NCBI RefSeq assembly: GCF_022508225.1
Contig: NZ_JAETXJ010000006.1
Coordinates: 124,001-188,000, forward strand
Origin: Desulfovibrio sp. UIB00
Lineage (GTDB): Bacteria; Desulfobacterota; Desulfovibrionia; Desulfovibrionales; Desulfovibrionaceae
DNA length: 64,000 nucleotides
Direction: 5' to 3'
A model generated the notes under the pieces. The model was not told the DNA's origin. It did not search any database and was given only the letters and a program-made list of their open reading frames with translations. Of this stretch, positions 17,943-25,767 are shown in pieces; positions within the stretch are counted from its first letter, which is position 1; every line of letters starts with the position of its first letter. Position numbers and translations under genes: made by a program.

Positions 17943-19433
17943 CTATGCGCCAGTTTGGGCTCTGGGCAGCAGAACCCTCACCAGCGCCCCGCCCTCGGGG
18001 CCGTTTTCAAGCTTGATGACACCGCCGTGGCTTGAGATGATCGACTGCACAATGGGCAAACCAAGCCCTGTGCCGCCATCCTTGGTAGTAAAAAAGGGAT
18101 CCAGCAGGTTAGGTAGCGTAGCGGGGTCAAAACCGGGGCCAGAATCAAGAAATTCAATGCAAACGTGGCCGTTGTCGTCAATGCGCCCATTTATGCGCAC
18201 AACGCCCGGCCCATCCATCGCCTGCTGGCCGTTCACAAGGATATTGTAAAAAGCCCGGTACAGCAAATCCTTGTCGCCGGGTGTAAAAAGCCCACTCTCG
18301 CACTGCCTCTCAAGCGCCACGCCAAAGCGCCCCATCTCGCCTTCAAGAAAGGCCAGAACCTGATCCAGCACCACATTCACGTCCACAACGTCCTGCTTGG
18401 GCTGGCGGGGACGGGCGTAGTCCAGAAAGTCGTTGACTGTCTGCGAAAGGCGAACAGCCTCGTCATAAATGGCCCCAAGAATACGGCGTGTGCTGGCGTC
18501 GGCCTTGTCGGTACGGCGTTGCAGCAGCTCGGCGCTTGAACGGATGATACCCAGCGGATTGCGGATTTCGTGCGCGATGCTGGCCACCACCCTGCCCATG
18601 CTCACCAGCCGTTCATTGCTGTGCAACTGGTTTTCAAGAACCCGGTTCTTATACATGCGCGCCGCCAGCACCCGCTCCGACCGATGGATCAGCATGAGCA
18701 GCAGGCCAAACATGATAACAGACGAAAGCAGACACATGACAACAATGATGCCCTGAAACGTCAGCACCTGCTCATAGTCGCCCGTAATATCCTGCGTGAG
18801 CTCCAGCGCGCCCATGATGGGCGCTTCCTCCCCTGGGTGCAGGGGTTCGCCGCGCAGGGGATAAAGAATGCGCAGCACAAACGAGCCTTCCTGCAACGGC
18901 ACACGGAAAGGAGCCTGCCAGCCCGGCATGGTCGAGATGATTTCCGACCTCGGCGCTCCACCTCCCAGGATGTCGTCCAGATATGGCGGGGATAACCCGG
19001 CGCGGCCCAGATCTTCCTTCTTGGTGGAATATGCCACCAGACGCGAAAAATCATAAATACGCAGCCGCTCGACCGGCAAACCGTGAATGACGGACTTCAC
19101 CACCTGATCCAGCCTGTCATACTGTTCGGGCTGGCGCAGCGCGATACGCCCGTAGCCCAGCAAGGTGGGCAAGGCGAACCGGCGGAATATCTGGCTGTTG
19201 AGATTTTCCACAAGCTGCTGAGCAAAGTTCTCCTGCCGTGTGAGCAGGGTCTCGCGCGCAGAGTTGGAAATGAAGAAAGAAAGCCCCAGGCTGGTCAGCA
19301 AAATGACCACAAGCGAGAGCCAGGATAATGTGCGGGCGTAACTTGGCAACGCGCTATCCGCGTCAACGGTCTGGGCGCAGGCATCCTCGCACTGGCGGAT
19401 GCAGGCTTCGTTACGCTGCTTTTTTCTGAACAT
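17943..19433 (-). CDS. Membrane sensor histidine kinase
   Basis: This 496-residue protein is the partner of the downstream NtrC-type regulator. Two membrane segments (about residues 36-56 and 225-248) enclose a periplasmic sensor domain of about 165 residues. The dimerisation domain carries the phospho-accepting His288 in SIAHEIRNPLG, and the HATPase domain shows FYNILVNGQQAMDG (N box), FLDSGPGFD and GGTGLGLPIVQ. The start MFRKKQRN was chosen because AAAGG precedes it. The longer open frame adds 69 Arg-rich residues in a GC-rich spacer. The sensed signal is not evident. Confidence 0.9.
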   Translation of the reverse strand: MFRKKQRNEACIRQCEDACAQTVDADSALPSYARTLSWLSLVVILLTSLGLSFFISNSARETLLTRQENFAQQLVENLNSQIFRRFALPTLLGYGRIALRQPEQYDRLDQVVKSVIHGLPVERLRIYDFSRLVAYSTKKEDLGRAGLSPPYLDDILGGGAPRSEIISTMPGWQAPFRVPLQEGSFVLRILYPLRGEPLHPGEEAPIMGALELTQDITGDYEQVLTFQGIIVVMCLLSSVIMFGLLLMLIHRSERVLAARMYKNRVLENQLHSNERLVSMGRVVASIAHEIRNPLGIIRSSAELLQRRTDKADASTRRILGAIYDEAVRLSQTVNDFLDYARPRQPKQDVVDVNVVLDQVLAFLEGEMGRFGVALERQCESGLFTPGDKDLLYRAFYNILVNGQQAMDGPGVVRINGRIDDNGHVCIEFLDSGPGFDPATLPNLLDPFFTTKDGGTGLGLPIVQSIISSHGGVIKLENGPEGGALVRVLLPRAQTGA

Positions 19434-19696
19434 GACAATGCCTTTGCGCGCGCGGCGGCTCCGGGCGGCGCGGCACTTCTGCCACCGCCGCCGGGGCGCA
19501 GGGAAAACGACCGCTACGCCCCGCCGCAAAGCCGCCGCTACGCGACAGGTTATAAAAACCCCAGGCATATCCGAAAGCCGCCGCCTGACGGCCACCGCCA
19601 TTCCTGAAGCACATTTCGGCACACAGGCAAAGGGTTGCAACCAGCGCGGGATACCGTTTTTTTGCCCTTGGCAACGGTCCCGCGTCCTTCACTTGC

Positions 19697-21037
19697 TTAA
19701 AACTTCTGTTCCATTCTGGGTACGGCAAGGTATTCCGCCAGATCTGCTTCTTCCTGCGCATAGCCGCCAGCCCCAAGCCGCGCGTTGGCAAGGCATTTGC
19801 CCAGCTCCACTGCGGGTTGATCCAGCGGATTGATGCCCATGAGCCAGCCCGTAAACAGGGTGGCCGCCTCAAGCAGCAGCATGAGCGAACCAGCGGCGCG
19901 GGGGCCTTTGTTGTGCATTTCCACATGCAGCAGGGGTACGCCGCTCTGGCACAGGGCCATACGGGTTCCCAGGGCCTCGGCTTCAAGCAGGCTGCCAAAG
20001 GGTTTGGCGCGCAGCCAGGCCCACTGATCCGGTACATCCATGCCGAAATTGGGCCCCTGTGCCTGGTCGCAGCTGGTCAGGAAAATGCAGCCCTTGTTAC
20101 GCGGGCCGCTCAAAAACATCTGGTTGATGGAATGCTGATCCGTCACACCGGTCGCTGGCACAGGCTGGCTGCCCTGCCCGTCCTTGCCCAGGCTTTCGGC
20201 CCAAAGCTGGGCAAACCAGTCGCCGTAGGCGGCCCACTGCGGAATATAGCTGAAAAATATCAGTTGGCTGTAGCCCTTGTCTTCCAGAGCCTTGGCCCAG
20301 CAGGCCAAGGCGAACGAAGGATGCTCGGCCACGTGCTCCGGATTTTGCAGCAGGGGGCGTGCAACATCGGCTGCGCCGTCCAGCAGGGCCTGCCAGTCTA
20401 TGCCCAAAAAGGCCGCAGGCAAAAGCCCCACCGCAGAGAGGGCCGAATAGCGCCCGCCAAGATAATCCGGCACTTCAAGGGCGGTCAGCCCATAGCGGTT
20501 TGCTTCTTCGCGCAGGTAGCCCTTGCGTTCGTCGGTGACAACGATCATCTGATCCTGCCAGCCCTCGCCCACGCTGGCCTTAAGCCAATCGCGCACAAGA
20601 AAATACTGCGAGATAGTCTCAATGGTGCCGCCAGATTTACTGATGCACACCACCACGGTTTCCGTGGGATTGAGCTTGCCGAGCAGGGCTTCAAAGCGCT
20701 CCGCGCAGACATTGTCCGCAATCCAGAGCCACGGGCCGCGATGCCCGGGGCCGTCCTGCCCCGGCGCAAAGGCCTGCTGCATGGCCCGCGCCCCAAGGGC
20801 AGAGCCGCCGATGCCCAGCACCAGCATATGCTTGTAGGCCTTGATGCGGGGAATCAGCGGGGCCATTTCCACTTCCAGCTTGGCGCGGAAGGGCATGGAA
20901 ATAAAGGGCAGCTCGCCGGATGCCAGCTCGCGCTGAAGCCTCTGGGCCACTTCCGGCGCGCGCGCCTTCAGGGCCGCAGCAGAACCAGCGTCAAGGCGAT
21001 GAGCATATGCTCTCGACCATTCGAGCAAATGAGGCAT
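19697..21037 (-). CDS. pgi: Glucose-6-phosphate isomerase
   Basis: This 446-residue cytoplasmic enzyme interconverts glucose-6-phosphate and fructose-6-phosphate. It shows the SIS-fold motifs GIGGSALGARA and SKSGGTIETISQ, and the family region LGGRYSALSAVG followed by FLGIDWQ. The catalytic Lys/His region VTDQHSINQ is also present. The protein is of the short type (about 450 residues) rather than the 550-residue enterobacterial form. The start MPHLLEWS has AGGAGG six bases upstream. The extra upstream frame overlaps the next gene and was dropped. Confidence 0.92.
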   Translation of the reverse strand: MPHLLEWSRAYAHRLDAGSAAALKARAPEVAQRLQRELASGELPFISMPFRAKLEVEMAPLIPRIKAYKHMLVLGIGGSALGARAMQQAFAPGQDGPGHRGPWLWIADNVCAERFEALLGKLNPTETVVVCISKSGGTIETISQYFLVRDWLKASVGEGWQDQMIVVTDERKGYLREEANRYGLTALEVPDYLGGRYSALSAVGLLPAAFLGIDWQALLDGAADVARPLLQNPEHVAEHPSFALACWAKALEDKGYSQLIFFSYIPQWAAYGDWFAQLWAESLGKDGQGSQPVPATGVTDQHSINQMFLSGPRNKGCIFLTSCDQAQGPNFGMDVPDQWAWLRAKPFGSLLEAEALGTRMALCQSGVPLLHVEMHNKGPRAAGSLMLLLEAATLFTGWLMGINPLDQPAVELGKCLANARLGAGGYAQEEADLAEYLAVPRMEQKF

Positions 21038-21078
21038 GGATACCTCCTGTGGTGTTGCGCCGCGTTCTTGGTGGCGCA

Positions 21079-21465
21079 TTACAAAAGTCGCAAGGGTTTG
21101 GGAGCAAAAAAACGCCGCCGCACGGCCTTGTATGTCTGCGGACGCACGCCAAACCGGCAATGCCACAGGGCACAGGCATCGCGAGCCGCACAGGCGCGCA
21201 CCTCCACCCTGTCGCCAGCACAGCCCATGCACTGCCTGCGAATGGCCCGCAAGGCCTGTCGCGCGGCTTGTTCCGCCGGGGCGGGGCATTCCTCGCCCGC
21301 CAGCGTGGCAAGCCGCCAGGCCCAAAGGGGGCACTCTTCATCCGCGCAGGCGCGAACCGCCTTGGCAGACGCGCCCTGACACTCCAGACAAAACTGCCGG
21401 ATGGCTGTCAGAGAACCATTCTTGCCCCTGCCGGAATTTTTTGCGCGTTCGGCATCCGTGGTCAT
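21079..21465 (-). CDS. Small Cys-rich protein of unknown function, coupled to the SEC-C protein
   Basis: The 128-residue product carries two related Cys modules: IRQFCLECQG with a following ADEECPLWAWR, and IRRQCMGCAG followed by AARDACALWHCRFG. Each has CxxC and later Cys next to LW, suggesting a duplicated metal-binding (zinc or iron) fold. The start ATG shares a base with the TGA of the SEC-C gene, which strongly supports translation. No family name is claimed, and the role may lie in the same pathway as its neighbour. Confidence 0.75.
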   Translation of the reverse strand: MTTDAERAKNSGRGKNGSLTAIRQFCLECQGASAKAVRACADEECPLWAWRLATLAGEECPAPAEQAARQALRAIRRQCMGCAGDRVEVRACAARDACALWHCRFGVRPQTYKAVRRRFFAPKPLRLL

Positions 21466-21977
21466 CAGGATTTGGAAGCCCCGCAGCATTTCTTGTATTT
21501 TTTGCCGCTGCCGCAGGGGCAGGGATCATTACGACCCACCTTGGGTTCCTGCCTGCGGTAAGCGTCAGGCCGCAGGGCCACGCCGTCCACATAATAAATC
21601 TTGTCGTCCTTGCGCTGAAAAAAGCTGCGCTCGCCCAACTGGCGGGGGATGCCCTCCAGTTCATAATAGGCATAAAATTCAACAACATCAAAAAGCTCGC
21701 CGTGTTCTCCGGCGGGAACATCGTTTTCTGTCGCGGCAATATCAAGACGCAGCCAGGTGATATCCTTGGTCTGCTCGGCCAGTTTGTCGGCGTCCACATT
21801 TTCCCGGTAGTCGGGATGCGTGGTTTCCACAAGCCACTGATGACGGCCAAGCACATAGGCCGAATACCGCGAACGCATGAGGCTTTCTGCGTTCTGGGGC
21901 CAGGACGCGCCTTCAATATGGGGGCCGCAGCATTGGTCCAGAGACTGGCCGCTGCCGCAGGGGCAAAGTTGAGACAT
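21465..21977 (-). CDS. YchJ-like protein with N- and C-terminal SEC-C metal-binding motifs
   Basis: The 170-residue protein begins with [16 protein letters not shown] and ends with [15 protein letters not shown], two zinc-binding SEC-C motifs as at the SecA C-terminus. An NTF2-like YchJ domain lies between them ([22 protein letters not shown]). The molecular function of YchJ proteins is not settled. The start was placed at MSQLCPC, the conserved N-terminus, with AAGGCGG upstream. It is coupled to the Cys-rich gene that follows. Confidence 0.88.
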   Translation of the reverse strand: MSQLCPCGSGQSLDQCCGPHIEGASWPQNAESLMRSRYSAYVLGRHQWLVETTHPDYRENVDADKLAEQTKDITWLRLDIAATENDVPAGEHGELFDVVEFYAYYELEGIPRQLGERSFFQRKDDKIYYVDGVALRPDAYRRQEPKVGRNDPCPCGSGKKYKKCCGASKS

Positions 21978-22085
21978 GAAAATTCCGCCTTGGTTTAAGC
22001 CCTCAGGGGGCATATGCAACACAATAAGCATAGCTTATGGCAAAGCAGGCGGCAAGAGCGGCAAGGCGGGATGAATGCGGCGGGC

Positions 22086-22130
22086 AAAAAAAAAGCGGCA
22101 TGCACAGGTGACGCGCCAAGTGCATGCCGC
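22086..22130 (-). terminator. Terminator of the TauE/SafE gene cluster
   Basis: A perfect 11-bp stem (22120-22130 with 22095-22105) is followed on the minus strand by about ten T. It ends the five-gene cluster beginning at 25515. Confidence 0.92.
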
Positions 22131-22146
22131 AGGAGACCGAACGACC

Positions 22147-23052
22147 TTATCTGTCTGTGACCGGAGGAGAGAGCGGCCTTGGGGGCCGCAATTGGACAAG
22201 ACAGCCAGGACGAACGGCGGTATTGCTCGCACCGGCTTCTGTTGCCGGGCTTGTGATTGAGTCAAAATTCAGTTCAAGCGTACCGTTCTTTGCTTCTTGG
22301 GCGCGAGCGGTGCCAAGGGGCATGCCTTGCGCATCATAAACGGCGCAGGGCGTTCCCTTTGCGGGCGCGCGCAGACCGTACAGCAGGCACCAGATGTGGT
22401 CGGATTGCGATTGCGCGGCAGTGTCAGCATTCTGTTCCACGCGCACGATTTCTCCGCAGCCAAGGGTTGTCAGCTGGCGTATGTACTTGCTGCCAAGCCT
22501 GAACACCACAACCCCGCCCAGCAGGGCCAGACCGCAGCATCCCGCAGCCAGCACAAAGGGGTTATAGCCGGTAATGCGGCGCAAATACGAGGTGGACGCA
22601 GCCCGCATGGCGGTTTCATCGGCATGCACGACAACAGTATAGTGCTGCGTGGTGCTGGCAGCCGCCCCCCTGAAGGAAACCTTCAGGCCGTAACTGCCGG
22701 GTTCCGCCACGGCATCGGCGCGCACACTGCCTCGCCACATGCCGTTGCCAAACCAGTATCCCGCAAAGAATCCTTCCAGATCATAAAAAAGGGCCGGATT
22801 TTCCGGGGTAAATTGCGCCTTGAGGTCGCTGTTGACGGGATTTTTGATGGTCAGCGGCCCGGATATGGACACGCTGCCGCCGGGCAGCAATTCGATCACA
22901 TCCGCGCCAGACCTTGCAAGGCCTTGCAGGCCGTCAAGTATCCCCAGCAGGGCAAAACCCAGCAACAGGGCGCACAGAGCGCCCCAATAACGCTGCCGGG
23001 CACGGGTCTGGAGGCAGTTCTGCCAACCCTGGCTTTTGATGAATTCCCCCAT
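22147..23052 (-). CDS. Membrane protein of unknown function, last gene of the TauE/SafE cluster
   Basis: The 301-residue protein has one hydrophobic segment near residues 25-45 and a second near 165-185. Between them lies an external domain of about 120 residues rich in beta structure, including GGSVSISGPLTIKNP and YDLEGFFAGYWFGNGMWRG. A C-terminal cytoplasmic part follows. The start MGEFIKSQ has AGGAAGGAAC upstream. It is the last gene before a strong terminator and lies about 60 bases after its neighbour, in a same-strand run with a TauE/SafE permease. I do not recognise the family. Confidence 0.75.
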   Translation of the reverse strand: MGEFIKSQGWQNCLQTRARQRYWGALCALLLGFALLGILDGLQGLARSGADVIELLPGGSVSISGPLTIKNPVNSDLKAQFTPENPALFYDLEGFFAGYWFGNGMWRGSVRADAVAEPGSYGLKVSFRGAAASTTQHYTVVVHADETAMRAASTSYLRRITGYNPFVLAAGCCGLALLGGVVVFRLGSKYIRQLTTLGCGEIVRVEQNADTAAQSQSDHIWCLLYGLRAPAKGTPCAVYDAQGMPLGTARAQEAKNGTLELNFDSITSPATEAGASNTAVRPGCLVQLRPPRPLSPPVTDR

Positions 23053-23112
23053 AGGTTCCTTCCTGCCCGCCTGTGGTATGGTCATGACACACGACATTGC
23101 TGCTGCTCCCGT

Positions 23113-23424
23113 TTATCGGCGATCAATGACGGGGCACATGGACGTTTCGGCCACGTGCCAGCTTACGAGCCGCTGTCCGAGGCGCGGCAGTTCCACAAGG
23201 CTCTGAAACTCGGCGGGATATACCTGGCGCACCTTTTTGGTAAGCCAGAAGGCCCCTGCCCACGTAGGCACCGTGATGCCAAAAAACCATGCGCAGAACA
23301 CCAGTTCCGAGGCCCCAGAACTGTGGGCCGACTGATACATGCCCACAAAGATCGCGCCAACCATGACTGCGTTGGCCGCAACCCGGATTATGCTGGAATA
23401 GAGGGTCTGACGGTAACTGTTCAT
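23113..23424 (-). CDS. Small two-span membrane protein in the TauE/SafE cluster
   Basis: This 103-residue protein has two hydrophobic segments, about residues 10-30 and 42-62, with a basic stretch (TKKVRQVYP) after the second. A good AGGAGA ribosome-binding site supports the start MNSYRQTLY. The family is not recognised. Its conserved-looking position between a lipoprotein gene and another membrane protein gene suggests a shared envelope function with the permease. Confidence 0.7.
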   Translation of the reverse strand: MNSYRQTLYSSIIRVAANAVMVGAIFVGMYQSAHSSGASELVFCAWFFGITVPTWAGAFWLTKKVRQVYPAEFQSLVELPRLGQRLVSWHVAETSMCPVIDRR

Positions 23425-23517
23425 TGATGCTCTCCTGAGTGTGTTTGTCCACCCGAGGTGCGCCGGAGCGGGGCGAACCGCTCCGGCGCGCAGGGTGGGG
23501 GTAGGCACCCTGGGGGT

Positions 23518-24114
23518 TTACTTCTTGAAGATGTTGGTCTTGGACACGTTCATGATGCGCATGGACTGGGCCTTGTCGGCGTTGCGGTAGGCAATGCGCA
23601 TTTCGTCGCCAGCGGTCCATACATAGGCCGGGTAATCCTGGGCTTCAGCAGGAATCTTGAAGGTGATCAAAGACTTCTGGCGTCCAGAGTACACGGTGAC
23701 GGTCTGCTGATCCTTGTCGATAATGGGGAAGGTCTTGCCCTTGACCTTGGGATGGTCGGAGCCGACGTTCTTTTCCACATCGGTGAACTGCACGGCCAGT
23801 TCGCGCACGCTGTTGGTCTTCTGGTCATAGATAAGCACGGTGTTCTTGACCAGATCGATCATCAGGCGGCCACCCACGCTGGGGGTCGGGCCCATGTCTT
23901 TGGATTCCACAGGCAGCTTGAAGGTATGCGTGCCGCCGCTGTAGTGCGGGTTAAACTGATCGTGCGTCACGTCCACCACAATGGTGAGGGTTTTGGCTGT
24001 GGCATCAAAGGCCACGCAGCGTCCCTGTTCCACGCCTCCGTCGAAGTTGCAGCCGGTGAGCAGTGCAACAGAGAAGGCCATCGCCAGCATAAGCATCAGG
24101 TTACGAATCTTCAT
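23518..24114 (-). CDS. Lipoprotein of unknown function in the TauE/SafE cluster
   Basis: The 198-residue product has a signal peptide with lipobox LLTGC (Cys near residue 21), so it should be lipid-anchored in the envelope. The mature part is beta-rich, with two related segments, each ending in a phrase like TVYSGRQKSLITFKI or TIVVDVTHDQFNPHYS. The start MKIRNLML was chosen for the signal peptide. It lies 14 bases after the TauE/SafE gene, indicating one operon. A periplasmic binding or assembly role for the permease is possible but not shown. Confidence 0.8.
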   Translation of the reverse strand: MKIRNLMLMLAMAFSVALLTGCNFDGGVEQGRCVAFDATAKTLTIVVDVTHDQFNPHYSGGTHTFKLPVESKDMGPTPSVGGRLMIDLVKNTVLIYDQKTNSVRELAVQFTDVEKNVGSDHPKVKGKTFPIIDKDQQTVTVYSGRQKSLITFKIPAEAQDYPAYVWTAGDEMRIAYRNADKAQSMRIMNVSKTNIFKK

Positions 24115-24127
24115 GGCGGGTCTCCTT

Positions 24128-25192
24128 CTAGTTGGCCGCGGGCTGGTTCTTCTTGGCGGCAATTTCCGCCTTGGCGCCCTGTACCATCTTGACGGTTATG
24201 TAAAGGGAGATAGCCGACACGAAGCCGAGCACGTCGATCGTAGCAGCCGGGCCAAGCAGCCAGCCCCATGCCGGGAATTCAGCTTCAACCAGCTTGCACA
24301 CAACCGAGATGAGGCAGCCGATAACGGCCAGGCCGAACACGAAGCGGATGCCGTAACCCTTTACATACTTGGTGGCGACAACGCCGATCTGCGCGCCGAT
24401 GGCCGCGCCGCACAGCATGATGAGAGCGGCAAGCAGTTCCACGCGGCCCTTGTATGCGTACGAAGCCGTGCCGTAGAGACCGGAGATGGCGACTTCAAAG
24501 AGGTCCGTACCCACCGCCAGATGGGTGGGGCAGCCGACAAGATACACCAGGGCGGGCATGCGGATAAGACCGCCGCCGATGCCGAGGATACCAGCCAGCC
24601 AGCCGGTGAAGAAGCTGACGAAGATGGGCAGCCATGCGGAGCAGGTGATGTTGGCCTGCTTGAAGTGGAACACAGGCGGAATCTTGATGGCGTGCAGGCG
24701 GGAGGCCCAGTCAACGCCAGTTGCCGCGTGATCAAGTTCCTTGTTCTGGGCCTTGGCTTCGCGTTCCTTTCTGCGGCGAGCGGCGATATCGTGAAATACA
24801 AGCCATGCCAGCAGCACAAGCAGGACAACGTACAACCAGCGCACAACCTTGTCGACGGAACCAAGGCGTTCCAGCCACATGACCATCTGCGCGCCAACTT
24901 CCACGCCCACGATGGTACCAAACAGCATGGTCAGGCCCAAGCCGTAGTCAACGTTGCCGAACTTGCCGTGCCGCATGGTGGAGATAAGCGATTTACCCGC
25001 CATCTGCGCCACGTCGGTACCAATGGCGAAGGCCATGGGGAAACCAAGAATGTTCAGACCTGGGGTAACCATCCAGGCGCCGCCCATGCCGAAAAAGCCG
25101 CCGATAATGCCAACGCCCAAACCAAGAATGACAAGGCCCGGCCAGAAAATGAACACGCCGGAAATGGGCATCAAAATATACAACCATTCCAT
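24128..25192 (-). CDS. TauE/SafE-family anion permease (sulfite/sulfonate/sulfate-type)
   Basis: This 354-residue integral membrane protein has about eight or nine hydrophobic spans. The family's paired repeats are visible as GGFFGMGGAWMVTPGLN near residue 35 and GILGIGGGLIRMPALVYLVG near residue 210, each with the Gly-rich motif followed by an Asp-Val/Leu element (GTDVAQ, GTDLFE). A cytoplasmic loop with RRRKEREAK separates the halves. Members move sulfite, sulfonates or related anions, and in sulfate reducers a sulfur-oxyanion substrate is likely by inference. GGAGG precedes the ATG. Confidence 0.88.
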   Translation of the reverse strand: MEWLYILMPISGVFIFWPGLVILGLGVGIIGGFFGMGGAWMVTPGLNILGFPMAFAIGTDVAQMAGKSLISTMRHGKFGNVDYGLGLTMLFGTIVGVEVGAQMVMWLERLGSVDKVVRWLYVVLLVLLAWLVFHDIAARRRKEREAKAQNKELDHAATGVDWASRLHAIKIPPVFHFKQANITCSAWLPIFVSFFTGWLAGILGIGGGLIRMPALVYLVGCPTHLAVGTDLFEVAISGLYGTASYAYKGRVELLAALIMLCGAAIGAQIGVVATKYVKGYGIRFVFGLAVIGCLISVVCKLVEAEFPAWGWLLGPAATIDVLGFVSAISLYITVKMVQGAKAEIAAKKNQPAAN

Positions 25193-25209
25193 AACTTGCC
25201 TCCTTCCGA

Positions 25210-25515
25210 CTACTTTTCGGACAATTCGCGGTGCTTGAGGTCAATGCCGATGTGCGTCATGACGACATCCGCCAGCCAACCCAGTATGCAACCTGTAACC
25301 GGGATAATGGCCATAGTCAGAATGGCAAAAAAGAAGTGGCTTTCATTGTACATTTCAGCCCACCAGTACAGTATGCCGTCAAGCTTGCGCGTATCGGCGA
25401 CCACCACAACGTTGGCAACCTTGCCGCCGCCAGCAGCCAGGGCCGCGCCGGGCAATGCCGCAACCAGCAGCGCGCAACCTGTAAGCCATGTCCAGAGCCT
25501 CTGCATCCTTTTCAT
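25210..25515 (-). CDS. Small membrane protein, first gene of the TauE/SafE cluster
   Basis: The 101-residue product has an N-terminal signal-like hydrophobic stretch (LTGCALLVAALPGAALA) and a second hydrophobic span (about residues 60-82, FFFAILTMAIIPVTGCILGWLA). Between them is a short acidic/aromatic loop (YWWAEMYNESH). GGAGG stands before the start MKRMQRLW. It begins about 98 bases downstream of the predicted sigma-54 transcription start and 17 bases before the permease gene. The family is not recognised, and it may be a small accessory subunit of the permease. Confidence 0.72.
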   Translation of the reverse strand: MKRMQRLWTWLTGCALLVAALPGAALAAGGGKVANVVVVADTRKLDGILYWWAEMYNESHFFFAILTMAIIPVTGCILGWLADVVMTHIGIDLKHRELSEK

Positions 25516-25624
25516 AACTTCCTCCACATCAAAATGTGACATCTCCACTTCAACCACTTACCCATGTTGCGATGACTCCCGTCGGGGGCAGGCACCGCCT
25601 CGTTGCCTCGAATGTGAAAGTATT

Positions 25625-25640
25625 AGCAAAGGCTGTGCCA
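25625..25640 (-). promoter_or_regulatory. Sigma-54 (-24/-12) promoter of the TauE/SafE cluster
   Basis: Read on the minus strand the sequence is TGGCAC-AGCCT-TTGCT, an exact match to the -24/-12 consensus with the correct five-base spacer. It points at the small membrane protein gene starting at 25515. The gene on the other side, divergent from 25768, encodes a sigma-54 activator, which makes a functional promoter very likely. Confidence 0.88.
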
Positions 25641-25767
25641 TTGCATAATTATTGCCTGAAATTGCGCCTTTTTTTCTATTTTTGCGCGAAAAATCTTGTC
25701 ACGAGGGGGAATGTTTTTTATACTCAGCTCCAAGATTGCGCTTTTTTGCACAAAATAGGGGAGCACC

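Noticed and set aside
19817..21379. A 520-codon open frame on the plus strand
   Set aside because: It lies opposite glucose-6-phosphate isomerase and has an unstructured, His/Gln/Arg-rich translation.
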